Source of the DNA: Bacteroidetes bacterium UBA7662
GTDB taxonomy: Bacteria > Bacteroidota > Bacteroidia > UBA7662
Length of the DNA stretch: 64,000 bases
NCBI GenBank assembly: GCA_002483345.1
Contig: DLHS01000016.1
Location: 466,700-530,699 of the forward strand
Direction of reading: 5' to 3'
In this document: positions 1-8,554 of the stretch, one piece after another
Layout: each line of letters opens with the position of its first letter
Position numbering within the stretch: the first letter of the stretch is position 1
Program-made: the position numbers and the translations under genes
The notes under the pieces: model-generated
What the model saw: only the letters and a program-made list of their open reading frames with translations
The model's database searches: none
Told to the model about the DNA's origin: nothing

Positions 1-604
1 AATTTTCACCGTGGGCCTCGCCTATATTGGTGAATATCCCCTGGGTTGGCTGTATAATGGCGGCCAGCGTTTCCATCTCTCCGGGTAAAGAAATCCCGGC
101 CTCAAACAAAGCTACCGCGTCGCCTGGCTGCAGCTCCCAGACCGACAGAGGCACGCCTATCTGGCTGTTATAACTTTTGGGGCTTTTGCATACCCGAACA
201 TCCGGCTCCAGCAATTGCGCCAGCCAGTCTTTTACAATGGTTTTTCCATTGCTGCCGGTAATACCCACCACGGGCAGGTTAAACTGTTGCCGGTGATAGG
301 TAGCCAGCCGCTGCAATGCAAGCAGGGTGTCGTCTGCCTCTATAAACGACGCCTCAAACAGGCGTTTGTCAGGAAAAAAGTTGAGCGGCACCACAAAAGT
401 TCTTACCCCTTTCTGATACGCATCTTCCACATACCTCAGCCCATCATTGACGGCGCTTTTGAGCGCGAAAAAAACGGTTCGGTCGGGTTCCGGCAGCTTG
501 CGGCTGTCGAAAGCAAGTACCGACACATCGTTCGACAGACCTTCGCGTAAAATGTGTCCGCCGCAGGCCTTCGCCAGCTGTTTCAGGGTGAGTTTAGGGT
601 GCAT
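1..604 (-). CDS. murF: UDP-N-acetylmuramoyl-tripeptide--D-Ala-D-Ala ligase MurF (partial)
   Basis: MurF adds D-Ala-D-Ala to UDP-MurNAc-tripeptide in the cytoplasm, the last soluble step of peptidoglycan precursor synthesis. About 201 N-terminal codons are visible and the gene runs off the left edge. The start MHPKLTLKQLAKACGG (ATG at 604-602) is followed by the Mur N-terminal fold with FDSRKL, and then by the Mur-ligase P-loop GITGSNGKTIVKDW, which binds ATP. The start overlaps the end of the upstream MFS gene by 11 bp, so the two are probably co-transcribed. In Bacteroidota this ligase is often fused to a C-terminal alanine racemase; that part would lie outside the window, so the fusion is inference only. 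Confidence 0.85.
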   Translation of the reverse strand, partial: MHPKLTLKQLAKACGGHILREGLSNDVSVLAFDSRKLPEPDRTVFFALKSAVNDGLRYVEDAYQKGVRTFVVPLNFFPDKRLFEASFIEADDTLLALQRLATYHRQQFNLPVVGITGSNGKTIVKDWLAQLLEPDVRVCKSPKSYNSQIGVPLSVWELQPGDAVALFEAGISLPGEMETLAAIIQPTQGIFTNIGEAHGEN

Positions 605-1895
605 CTTCGGGTGCAGCTGAAAGGGTTTTGAGCGTGGGCAGCATCAGCAACCCGCACAGCACGATAAAAATACCGAAAATCAGATAGCCAAAACGGATGT
701 TGTTACCCAAATGAAACCATGAAAGTGAAAATAAAGCGATAAAGAGACTGCGCATCAGGGTATCCGCAACTTTAAAAAACGACAACAAACGCCCGATGAT
801 CTGATTGGGAACCCGTGAAAACAAAAAACTGACCCTCAAAATGCGGACACCGGTATTGGCATACCCAAAAAGCAAGGAAAAACCATACAAATAACTGTGC
901 TGGTTGCTCCAGGTGCACCCCATAAATACAAGGCCAGTTATGACAAACAAAAGGCTGATCGCCGCTATCGGTCGCCAGCCGGCAAACAACCGACGGGTAA
1001 TTACGCCCGACAACAAAGCGCCTGCCGCAAACCACACGCTGGCTGAAGCATACACATCCGCCGAGCCCAGCAGCTGGGTACGGACATATTCCGGCAATAA
1101 GATTTTGTCTTCTACCAGCATACTCACAAAAACACCGTAACTCAATACGCCAAACAACAACAGCATAGGCCTCGCGCTTAAATACTCAAAGCCCGTCCGT
1201 ATACGCTGCCAGGCACTGCCTGTTTCGATGATGCGTTCGCTTTGCGGCCGGTACCGGATGAAACTGATACAGGCAAAGGCCACAAAATAAGTGATGCCGT
1301 CGAGCAGAAAAATATCGCGCAGCGACCAGGCTTTGATGGCAAATGGCATATGAAGCTGCATTCCAAGCATATTTACCGCCTGCCCGTCAAGGTTTCCCTT
1401 CAGCAAAACAGCCGCCAGTGCGCCCGACAAAACGCTGGTGGCCTGACCCTGTATTTCAAGATAACTGACGACTTTGGCATACCGGCCCTTATCCGTTATT
1501 TCCTGAGCAAAGGCGTACAAAGACGGGTAATGGAGGTTAAAATTGAGCACGGTTACCGCCAATACTACCAGTGCCGGAATAAACTGTTCCTGACCCGCAG
1601 CACCGCTCCAAAACGACATGCCCACCACCACCCCGCCCGAAATCAGGCACAAAATCCGGAAGAGCTCCCTGCGGTTGTGTTTGTCGATCAATGAGCCGGC
1701 ATAAACCACCCAAAAAATACTAAGCAGGGTCAGGCCGCCGTAAAACAGGCTGAAAATCCCCGGCTTGCGGACGATGTCGATAAAATACCAGGGGATGGCG
1801 ATGAGGCTGATGCCCTGCGCCGCTCCTGAAACGGTATTCGCCAGGAACAGCCAGAACAAAGCTTGTTTGTTCTCAAAGCGGCTGGTATTTTTCAC
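594..1895 (-). CDS. MFS transporter
   Basis: A 433-residue integral inner-membrane protein with about 12 hydrophobic segments, the usual size of a major facilitator superfamily carrier. Residues 67-76 (GSLIDKHNRR) match the conserved MFS motif A loop between membrane helices 2 and 3. The overall look is that of the drug/solute exporter branch, but no substrate can be read from the sequence. It starts 21 bp from the divergent recX and overlaps the downstream murF start by 11 bp. A link to cell-wall precursors is possible only because of that arrangement. Confidence 0.8.
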   Translation of the reverse strand: MKNTSRFENKQALFWLFLANTVSGAAQGISLIAIPWYFIDIVRKPGIFSLFYGGLTLLSIFWVVYAGSLIDKHNRRELFRILCLISGGVVVGMSFWSGAAGQEQFIPALVVLAVTVLNFNLHYPSLYAFAQEITDKGRYAKVVSYLEIQGQATSVLSGALAAVLLKGNLDGQAVNMLGMQLHMPFAIKAWSLRDIFLLDGITYFVAFACISFIRYRPQSERIIETGSAWQRIRTGFEYLSARPMLLLFGVLSYGVFVSMLVEDKILLPEYVRTQLLGSADVYASASVWFAAGALLSGVITRRLFAGWRPIAAISLLFVITGLVFMGCTWSNQHSYLYGFSLLFGYANTGVRILRVSFLFSRVPNQIIGRLLSFFKVADTLMRSLFIALFSLSWFHLGNNIRFGYLIFGIFIVLCGLLMLPTLKTLSAAPEDAP

Positions 1896-1916
1896 GTCCC
1901 GAAACTACAACCAAAA

Positions 1917-2399
1917 ATGCGCTCTAAAGCTGCTCCACCCGACGATCTTCAGCTGCTCGAAATGCTGCGGAAATTCTGTGCCTACCAGGAACGCTGCCAC
2001 AGTGAGCTGAAGGAAAAAATGGAACGCCTCAAAATTCCATTCTACAAACAGGATGACTTCATCGCAGCCCTCATCAGCGAAAATTTCCTCCATGAAGAGC
2101 GCTTTGCCAAACTCTATGCCGTGAGCAAGCTGCGGCAAAAAAACTGGGGGAGACGCCGGATTGAACAGGGGTTGTTCGAAAAACGGCTTTCCACCTATTG
2201 CCTGCAGGCCGGACTTAAAGCAATAGATGACCGTGAATACCAGGAAATCCTCGAAAAGACGGCAGAAAAAAAGTCTGCCTCCTTGTCGGAAGCAGACCCA
2301 TGGATACATAAAAATAAACTGGCAGAATACCTCATCCGGAAAGGCTTCGAACCGGAGTTGGTATGGCCGCTGGTTACAAGGCTGACGGGGGCGGACTGA
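1917..2399 (+). CDS. recX: RecX family regulatory protein
   Basis: RecX proteins bind RecA and modulate its filaments during recombination and SOS repair. This 160-residue product is short, basic and all-helical. It has the RecX three-helix repeats: a first repeat around LLEMLRKFCAYQERCHSELKEKM, a second with the DDFIAALISENFLHEERFAK motif, then KLRQKNWGRRRIEQ. I chose ATG 1917 over an in-frame ATG at 1863 because the latter would overlap the divergent MFS gene and adds a non-conserved stretch. The 3' end overlaps the converging TonB receptor gene by 26 bp. recA is not in the window. Confidence 0.8.
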   Translation: MRSKAAPPDDLQLLEMLRKFCAYQERCHSELKEKMERLKIPFYKQDDFIAALISENFLHEERFAKLYAVSKLRQKNWGRRRIEQGLFEKRLSTYCLQAGLKAIDDREYQEILEKTAEKKSASLSEADPWIHKNKLAEYLIRKGFEPELVWPLVTRLTGAD

Positions 2400-4680
2400 T
2401 CCGCCAGCGGAAGCCTGCATATACCATCCGCTCAATGGCTGGTCCCCATACCAGTGAAGCGTCGAAAAAGGGTGAATATGGATCCGTGGCCGAATTAACC
2501 AGCTGCTGTTGCCTGAAATCGCCCACATTCTCCAGACCCACATAAACATCCCATTGTCCCAGACTTTTGCTGACTTGTGCATTCATCAGCACAAAGGAGG
2601 GTGATTGCCCTGCAAAACGATACGCTTCGGGATTGGACGCGGTAGTCGGTATCCGTTTCGGACTGTACCATTGTACCGTATAGTCAAACGACCATTTGTT
2701 TCGGGTTTTGTAGCCCACATTCGCGAATAATCTGTGTGGCGACACCAGGGGTTTGCTCAGAAAACCGGACGAATAATCTGTTTTTACATCCAACAAGCGA
2801 TAAGCCAGCCGCATTTCCATCCGCCGTATCGGGTGATAGTTAAGTTCGGCCTGAAAACTGTTGCTGTACGATCGTCCGCTCAGATTGTAAAACAGCAGCG
2901 ATTGCGGAGAAAAATCGTAATCGGCCACTACCTGATTTTCAAAGCGGGTGTGGTAATAGTCCAGGGAAATCTGACCATCTCGCCTTGCCAGCCTGAAAGC
3001 ATGGGTAAAGTTGAGGCCATAGTTCCAGGCAATTTCAGGATTCAACCCATAACCGATGGCATTTACAGCCTGGATATTAATCATCCTGCTGCTTACAAGT
3101 CCCCCAAGGTTCTCCATGAAAATGTTGGCAACCCGGTAACCCCGGCCTGCAGAGGCCCGCAGGGCCGTGTTTTCAGTGATATCATATTTGGCGTGGATAC
3201 GCGGGGTGAAAAAACCGCCGTACAGATTGTGATAATCATACCGCAGGCCACTCACCACGCTCCAGCGGAGCCGGGAGAACGTAAGCTCATAAAAAGCCCC
3301 TGGTATCTGTTCGGTTCTGGCATAGGAGGTGCCTTTATACTGCTCGTCGTATGAGTCGTACATCCAGCTCAATCCGGCGCGGTATTTCCAGTCGGTGGTG
3401 AATAGTATATCCTGGTAAATCAGGTTGGCGTACACCGTTTGCTGAATCCCCTGGTAATTGTTCAGGCCAAAATAGCCTTCCGAACGGTGGTCGACTGCCT
3501 TCAGCTGCAGACCTACGCTCCGGTACCGGGCCATGGGAAACACATACCCCAGCTTCGCATCTGCCGAATAGCGCGAAACATCCATCCCTGTACCATAAGG
3601 TGTCGTGGTGTTTCTTGGCTCCCCGGGAACAAAACCCGCCTGCCCGCCTGTGCGGGTGTCACGGAGTGCCTGGACGCTTAGCTGTCCCATAATCCCCTGA
3701 CTGTTGTCGTAGCGCCAGCGGTTGATCAGGTTCCATTGACTGCCGGTGGGAATGTCCAGAAAACCGTCCTTGTTCACGTCGTTTTTAAGACCGGTATAGT
3801 TGCCATGCAGTAAAACGGCAGTTGTCCACTTGCTGTTCAGCCGGTGCCGGCTGTACCAGTTGCCTTCACTCCGGCCCATCTGGTTGAGATAGCCGTTGGC
3901 GAATACATAATCACCGGTATCGGGTTTTTTAAGCTCTACATTCAGCTGGCCGGAAATGCTTTCGTATCCGTTCACAACAGAACCCACGCCCTTGGTCAGC
4001 TGAATAGATTCAATCCAGCTGCCGGGGATAAAGTTGAGGCCGTAATACCCCGACAAACCCCGTACATCAGGCATATTTTCACGCTGCAGCTGAATATAGC
4101 TACCCGAAAGTCCGAGCATCTGTATTTGCTTTACACCTGTTACCGCATCGGTGTAGCTTACATCTACTGCCGGATTGGTTTCAAAACTTTCGGAAAGATT
4201 GCAGCAGGCTGCTTTGAAAAGCTCCTGTTCCGTCATTACCTGGGTTTTGATAGGGTTGATAGAGGAGATAAACGTACTGGCCCGGTCGCCGCTGATTTCA
4301 ACCACCGACAGGTTCCGCGCATTTTTAAGTATCACCTTCACCTCCTGTTGCCGGGTAATGATGATGGTGTCGTTTTTATAACCGATGTAGCTGATGACGA
4401 GTTTTGAACTGCCTGCCTGCAGCGGCAGGCTGAAAAAGCCCTTGTCATCCGTAGTGGTTCCGTCGTTGCCGCCCAACCAATAAACATTCGCGGCCTGAAG
4501 CGCTTTCAGCTTCCCTTTTTCGTCTTCTTCCAGCACAAATCCCTGCAGGCGATCCTGTGCTGCTGCCTGAACAGACAACAACAAAAGCCCCGGCAAAAAA
4601 AGGCGGAGTATGCGTAAATAAAACACAGGAAAAGGGATTAATCGCTGTGGGTATTGGGATTTTCGCGGTACAGACAACAA
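2374..4680 (-). CDS. TonB-dependent outer-membrane receptor, probably metal-related
   Basis: A 768-residue outer-membrane barrel. A signal peptide with a hydrophobic core ends around AAAQ (residues 39-42). A carboxypeptidase-regulatory-like beta-sandwich covers about 45-120, followed by a plug domain (about 135-250, including LSGQLNVELKKP) and a TonB-dependent barrel that ends in an aromatic-rich strand. A CC pair at 159-160 in the plug (KAACCNLSESF) is unusual for generic nutrient receptors. The gene follows the HMA protein and overlaps its end by 43 bp if the ATG at 4680 is used. A GTG at 4626, 12 bp past that stop, would give a more typical signal peptide and may be the true start. Copper or another soft metal as ligand is inference from the neighbours. 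Confidence 0.8.
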   Translation of the reverse strand: MLSVPRKSQYPQRLIPFPVFYLRILRLFLPGLLLLSVQAAAQDRLQGFVLEEDEKGKLKALQAANVYWLGGNDGTTTDDKGFFSLPLQAGSSKLVISYIGYKNDTIIITRQQEVKVILKNARNLSVVEISGDRASTFISSINPIKTQVMTEQELFKAACCNLSESFETNPAVDVSYTDAVTGVKQIQMLGLSGSYIQLQRENMPDVRGLSGYYGLNFIPGSWIESIQLTKGVGSVVNGYESISGQLNVELKKPDTGDYVFANGYLNQMGRSEGNWYSRHRLNSKWTTAVLLHGNYTGLKNDVNKDGFLDIPTGSQWNLINRWRYDNSQGIMGQLSVQALRDTRTGGQAGFVPGEPRNTTTPYGTGMDVSRYSADAKLGYVFPMARYRSVGLQLKAVDHRSEGYFGLNNYQGIQQTVYANLIYQDILFTTDWKYRAGLSWMYDSYDEQYKGTSYARTEQIPGAFYELTFSRLRWSVVSGLRYDYHNLYGGFFTPRIHAKYDITENTALRASAGRGYRVANIFMENLGGLVSSRMINIQAVNAIGYGLNPEIAWNYGLNFTHAFRLARRDGQISLDYYHTRFENQVVADYDFSPQSLLFYNLSGRSYSNSFQAELNYHPIRRMEMRLAYRLLDVKTDYSSGFLSKPLVSPHRLFANVGYKTRNKWSFDYTVQWYSPKRIPTTASNPEAYRFAGQSPSFVLMNAQVSKSLGQWDVYVGLENVGDFRQQQLVNSATDPYSPFFDASLVWGPAIERMVYAGFRWRISPPPSAL

Positions 4681-5024
4681 CCCGGCAATTTGCTGTAAAC
4701 AGTTGTATCCGCCTTGCTTTTGTCGGTATCGTGACCAACCGCTGAAATCAGCTTATGCAGCTCTTCTTCGCTGAGGATACGGGGATTGTATTTGATCAGC
4801 ACTTCTTTGGTATGCCGGTCCCAATCGGAAAAACTTACGCCTTTTACGTCCAGGGCGGTCTCTATGCGTTTCTCGCACATGCCGCAATTGCCGTAAACGG
4901 TAAATTTGATTTCCGCCTTTTTAGGCAGCTTCTGAGCCATCAGGTTGGTGCTGACAAACAATAATGTCATTGCAACAGAGAATAGGCGGATATTTTGGTT
5001 TTTGAATAAATACATGGTTTTCAA
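4638..5024 (-). CDS. Secreted HMA-domain heavy-metal-binding protein
   Basis: A 128-residue periplasmic or lipid-free exported protein. An N-terminal signal peptide (core LFSVAMTLLFVSTNLMAQ) precedes one heavy-metal-associated ferredoxin-like domain. The metal-binding loop is GNCGMCEKRI with C47 and C50, the CxxC that binds Cu(I) and similar ions in CopZ/Atx1-type proteins. The tail carries a second Cys pair, C116-C117 (KLPGCC). Cytoplasmic copper chaperones lack a signal peptide, so this is a periplasmic variant. It lies between a HYC_CC_PP gene and a TonB receptor on the same strand, so the three probably act together in metal uptake or sequestration. Confidence 0.8.
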   Translation of the reverse strand: MKTMYLFKNQNIRLFSVAMTLLFVSTNLMAQKLPKKAEIKFTVYGNCGMCEKRIETALDVKGVSFSDWDRHTKEVLIKYNPRILSEEELHKLISAVGHDTDKSKADTTVYSKLPGCCLYRENPNTHSD

Positions 5025-5066
5025 TTTTAAGATTTGATAAAAAACGGCTGAAAGAACTTCAACGGC

Positions 5067-5462
5067 CTATATCCTGAAAACCTGATTGCGTTTGTAGATA
5101 GCTTCCGGAGGTGCGCGCAGCGCTTCCTGTCCCTTGCTGGCTGCCGGACGGGCAGCCTGTTCCATCAACCACTGCAAGTCGTGTGTTTTCACCGCTACCG
5201 ACACCGCTTCAAAAACGAAGGACGCGGAAATGAGGTGATTTGACTGCGTTTCCAGCAATTGTTGCTCCGAACGACAGCAGTCTTTTGCTTCGTTTGGATC
5301 CGGACAGATACAGCTTTCCTTCTCCTGAACCGCCAGCGTTACCGCCTTTACGCGACCCAGACAGTAGTGCAGGTTTACCACCACGCCTGTAGATGCCATC
5401 AGATAAGCGACAGCCAGGGTGGTCAGCAGGATATGTCTCAGGAACAACATCTTAATACACAA
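5067..5462 (-). CDS. HYC_CC_PP family protein
   Basis: A 131-residue exported or membrane-anchored small protein of a Bacteroidota-restricted family named for its conserved residues. Here these are H32-Y33-C34 (NLHYCLG), the pair C62-C63 (KDCCRSE) and P118-P119 near the end (RAPPEAIY). Residues 8-30 form one hydrophobic segment, a signal peptide or anchor. I recall the family name from existing Bacteroidota annotation; its biochemical role is not known to me. Eight of its residues are Cys or His, and it is the first gene of the same-strand run with the HMA protein and the TonB receptor, which suggests metal handling. An alternative start is Met5 at 5450. Confidence 0.65.
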   Translation of the reverse strand: MCIKMLFLRHILLTTLAVAYLMASTGVVVNLHYCLGRVKAVTLAVQEKESCICPDPNEAKDCCRSEQQLLETQSNHLISASFVFEAVSVAVKTHDLQWLMEQAARPAASKGQEALRAPPEAIYKRNQVFRI

Positions 5463-5542
5463 ATAACGTAGTTTTTTCCGTTAAGTGCCCAAATGCCAAA
5501 CTTCTGTTTTTATTTTCGCTGGCCTCTAATCCTCCACACCCC

Positions 5543-6163
5543 ATGAAAAAACTCCTTCTAAGCATTTTGCTCCTCTTATTTGTGTCCGCTGCTTCCGCAC
5601 AGATTTTTCAGCTTGGCCCTCGCTTTGGGGTAAGTTCCTCCAACCTTAAAATCAAGGAGGTAACCAATGCCAATCTTCAGACCATCAGCCAGTCGGATGC
5701 CCGGCTTGGGTTTCATGCCGGTTTATACGCCCGGGTCATGGTGCTCGGTTTTTATGTACAGCCGGAGCTTTTATTTTCTTCCACCAGTTCAGATGTAACC
5801 ATCAGTTCTGCCAGCGGAAGTGCCGTTTCTTCGCTCAGCTTTGCCAAGCTTGACGTGCCGGTATTGGTTGGAAAACGCCTGTTTGGCATTGCCAGGGTGA
5901 ATGCCGGTCCGGTTTTTTCGCAACTGCTCAGGGCCGACGTACGACAGGGGGGTGTTGATGAAGATATCGCCAGCCAATACAAAAAATCTACCGCCGGTTA
6001 TCAGATTGGTATTGGTGCGGATGTCTGGAAACTGCGGCTGGATGTCAAATATGAAGGCAGTTTTGGGGCCATCGCCGATAATATCAGCATACAGGGACAA
6101 AGCTTCCCGACCGATACCCGGCCCAGACAGTTCATTGCTTCGGTAGGCTGGCGCTTGTTGTAG
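5543..6163 (+). CDS. Outer-membrane beta-barrel protein (PorT/OmpA-barrel type)
   Basis: A 206-residue protein with a clear signal peptide (MKKLLLSILLLLFVSAASAQ) and alternating amphipathic strands up to a C-terminal aromatic strand ending in GWRLL. It resembles the small eight-stranded porin-family barrels that are numerous in Bacteroidota. The motifs RFGVSSS and YVQPELLFSS and a run of short beta strands are typical. No substrate or partner can be inferred. It is a single gene, transcribed away from the metal cassette with an 80-bp gap, and is followed by the EamA transporter gene, which has its own promoter element. Confidence 0.7.
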   Translation: MKKLLLSILLLLFVSAASAQIFQLGPRFGVSSSNLKIKEVTNANLQTISQSDARLGFHAGLYARVMVLGFYVQPELLFSSTSSDVTISSASGSAVSSLSFAKLDVPVLVGKRLFGIARVNAGPVFSQLLRADVRQGGVDEDIASQYKKSTAGYQIGIGADVWKLRLDVKYEGSFGAIADNISIQGQSFPTDTRPRQFIASVGWRLL

Positions 6164-6196
6164 AAATCCGGCGAATCTAATGCTGCTTCGACCCGT

Positions 6197-6204
6197 TACC
6201 TTTG
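6197..6204 (+). promoter_or_regulatory. Bacteroidota -7 promoter element TACCTTTG
   Basis: TACCTTTG matches the Bacteroidota primary-sigma -7 consensus TAnnTTTG. It ends 4 bp before the ATG of the EamA transporter gene, so transcription would begin at or within a base or two of the start codon. I see no convincing -33 TTTG at the expected spacing, which lowers confidence. Confidence 0.5.
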
Positions 6205-6208
6205 CGCG

Positions 6209-7102
6209 ATGAATCAAAAAGCGCTGGTACACGGGTCTTTGTTTTTAACTGCTTTGTTATATGGAGGTTCCTACACCATTGCCAAAGAACTGATGCCCCT
6301 TTGGATAGCGCCTTTTGGTTTTATTCTTTTGCGGGTATGGATTGCCACGGCCTTTTTCTGGGCTGTAGATCCGCTGATCCGTAAAAAACGGGAGATGCCG
6401 ACCCGGCGCGACCTGGGATTGCTGGCGCTGTGTGCCTTTTTTGGCGTTGCAGGCAATATGCTGCTCTTTTTCAAAGGACTGGCCATCAGCTCTCCCATCA
6501 ATTCTTCGGTAATCATGGTGACTTCGCCCATTTTTATCCTCGTAGTGGCGGCTTTTTACAAGGCTGAAAAAATCGGGTGGCGTAAACTGCTGGGTATTGC
6601 GCTGGGAACTGCCGGTGCCATCCTTCTCATTACCGCAACACCTCAAAACAGTACTGTAATAACCCCCAACAGCGCCTGGGGTAATTTTATGATTCTCATC
6701 AACGCTATTTTATTCGCCACTTACCTGGTACTGGTCCGGCCGCTGATGGCCCGTTATCAGACCTTTACTGTGGTGAAATGGGTGTTTTTATTCGGCAGTG
6801 TGATGGTTTTTCCCTTCGGCTGGCGGGAAGCACTGCAGGTGCCCTGGGGCCTGTTCGGGCAGGCACAGTGGGCAGCCTTTGCCTACATCATCCTCGGTAT
6901 TTCGATATTGGCCTACTGGCTCAACGCCTGGGCGCTTAAATACGTGACATCCTCGGTAGTGGGCACCTATATCTACCTGCAGCCTGTGCTGGCAACGGCC
7001 ATTGCCCTGGTGTGGGGACGCGATATGTTGCTGCTCGAACAGGTTGTTTTTGCCTTTATGATTTTTGCAGGTGTATATCTCGTCAGCGAGGCACGGAATT
7101 AG
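6209..7102 (+). CDS. DMT superfamily transporter (EamA family)
   Basis: A 297-residue inner-membrane protein with ten hydrophobic segments arranged as two EamA repeats, the standard drug/metabolite transporter size. The first repeat ends near NSSVIMVTSPIFILVVAAF; the second begins at about residue 150 and includes TSSVVGTYIYLQPVLATAIA, a typical EamA signature. Members usually export amino acids or metabolites, and the substrate cannot be told from sequence. A TAnnTTTG element lies directly before the ATG. The yicC gene follows after 16 bp with its own element. Confidence 0.8.
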   Translation: MNQKALVHGSLFLTALLYGGSYTIAKELMPLWIAPFGFILLRVWIATAFFWAVDPLIRKKREMPTRRDLGLLALCAFFGVAGNMLLFFKGLAISSPINSSVIMVTSPIFILVVAAFYKAEKIGWRKLLGIALGTAGAILLITATPQNSTVITPNSAWGNFMILINAILFATYLVLVRPLMARYQTFTVVKWVFLFGSVMVFPFGWREALQVPWGLFGQAQWAAFAYIILGISILAYWLNAWALKYVTSSVVGTYIYLQPVLATAIALVWGRDMLLLEQVVFAFMIFAGVYLVSEARN

Positions 7103-7105
7103 TCT

Positions 7106-7113
7106 TACTTTTG
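7106..7113 (+). promoter_or_regulatory. Bacteroidota -7 promoter element TACTTTTG
   Basis: TACTTTTG fits TAnnTTTG and lies 5 bp before the yicC ATG at 7119, just after the stop of the EamA gene. No clear -33 partner is visible. If used, it would start a nearly leaderless transcript for yicC-gmk-nadD. Confidence 0.45.
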
Positions 7114-7118
7114 CACCC

Positions 7119-7985
7119 ATGATCAGATCCATGACAGGCTTCGGAAAAGCCATGGCACAATTACCCATCGGCCTCGCGACCGTAGAAATACGCTCGCTCA
7201 ACAGCAAATTCCTCGACCTGAATATGCGCCTGGCCAAACCGGTGCAAGACCGTGAATATCTTTTTCGTAACCTCATCAATAGTACGATTGAGCGAGGAAA
7301 AGTAACCTTCAGCGTCAACATCGAGCGGGTTGGTGCCGAAAGTGGCGGACTTATCAACCAAACACTGGTAAAAGCCTATTTCCTGGAACTGTCGGGTCTT
7401 GCAAGGGATCTCAACCAGCCGACAGATGGGCTACTCAACAGCATCCTCCGTTTCCAGGACGTAACCAGCGGTGACAGCCAGGCCGACGACAGCTGGTGGC
7501 CGGCCATGGAAAAGCTGGTAAAAGAAGCGCTCGCTGCCTTCGACCTCTTTCGTGAAACGGAGGGCAGGCAGACCGGAGAAGATATGCTGGCAGCTGTAGA
7601 CAGGATTACAGACGCGCTGGGAAAAATTGATCCTTACGAGCAGGAGCGTATCGAAACCATCCGCAAACGGATGCAGAACGGACTGGATGCTTTCATTGAA
7701 GAAGAAAAAATAGACCAGAACCGGTTTGAACAGGAGCTTATCTTTTACCTGGAAAAACTCGATGTTTCGGAAGAAAAACAACGGTTGCGTCAACATTGCG
7801 CTTTTTTTAAAAGCAGCCTGAACGAAAAATCGGGTGGTAAAAAACTCGGTTTTATCGCCCAGGAAATGGGCCGTGAAATCAATACCCTTGGTTCAAAATG
7901 TAACCATGTTGAAATCCAGAAACTGGTGGTTGACATGAAAAATGAACTGGAAAAAATCAAAGAGCAGGTTTTGAACGTTCTATAA
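7119..7985 (+). CDS. yicC: YicC family endoribonuclease-type protein
   Basis: A 288-residue cytoplasmic protein of the YicC/YloC family, members of which have been shown to be endoribonucleases involved in RNA decay. The start MIRSMTGFGKA is the family's nearly invariant N-terminus and decides for ATG 7119; an in-frame ATG at 7065 lies inside the preceding gene. The C-terminal DUF1732 signature is present: GKKLGFIAQEMGREINTLGSK, then VDMKNELEKIKEQVLNV at the end. It is followed after 2 bp by gmk, the same order as in many bacteria. Confidence 0.93.
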   Translation: MIRSMTGFGKAMAQLPIGLATVEIRSLNSKFLDLNMRLAKPVQDREYLFRNLINSTIERGKVTFSVNIERVGAESGGLINQTLVKAYFLELSGLARDLNQPTDGLLNSILRFQDVTSGDSQADDSWWPAMEKLVKEALAAFDLFRETEGRQTGEDMLAAVDRITDALGKIDPYEQERIETIRKRMQNGLDAFIEEEKIDQNRFEQELIFYLEKLDVSEEKQRLRQHCAFFKSSLNEKSGGKKLGFIAQEMGREINTLGSKCNHVEIQKLVVDMKNELEKIKEQVLNVL

Positions 7986-7987
7986 CC

Positions 7988-8554
7988 GTGGCAGGCAAAC
8001 TTCTCATATTCTCAGCACCGTCAGGATCAGGCAAAACAACCCTGGTTCACCATCTCCTGCGCCATTTTCCGGAAATCCAGTTCAGCATCAGCGCCACCAG
8101 CCGCGAGCGCCGGGCGTATGAAACCGATGGCAAGGACTACCACTTCATGTCGGCCGATCTTTTCCGCGAAAAAATTGCCGCCGGTGATTTTGTGGAGTGG
8201 GAGGAGGTTTATCCCGGTACCTATTATGGTACCTTAAAGAGCGAAATCGACCGCATCCTGAACAATGGTCGGTCGGTCATTTTTGATGTGGATGTCAGAG
8301 GTGGCCTGAACATCAAAAAACAATACGGGCCGAAGGCACTCGCTGTTTTTGTAAAGGTGGCTTCTGTAGAGATATTGAGAGAACGACTGATTGGGCGTAA
8401 TACCGAAAGTCCCGAAAAACTGGCCACGCGCCTGGCCAAGGCCGAACAGGAAATGACCTATGAGTCGGAATTTGACGTGGTGATTGTAAACCATGAACTT
8501 GAAGCAGCCAAAAAAGAGGCGGTGGCTTTGGTTCGTAATTTTCTGTCAGCCTGA
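7988..8554 (+). CDS. gmk: Guanylate kinase
   Basis: Phosphorylates GMP to GDP with ATP in the cytoplasm. The 188-residue length is typical. The P-loop SAPSGSGKTT (9-18) binds ATP, the GMP-binding region includes TSRERRAYETDGKDYHF, and the lid and core helices follow. The start codon is GTG at 7988, 2 bp after the yicC stop. nadD begins at the very next base after the gmk stop, so the three genes form a tight unit. Confidence 0.95.
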   Translation: MAGKLLIFSAPSGSGKTTLVHHLLRHFPEIQFSISATSRERRAYETDGKDYHFMSADLFREKIAAGDFVEWEEVYPGTYYGTLKSEIDRILNNGRSVIFDVDVRGGLNIKKQYGPKALAVFVKVASVEILRERLIGRNTESPEKLATRLAKAEQEMTYESEFDVVIVNHELEAAKKEAVALVRNFLSA

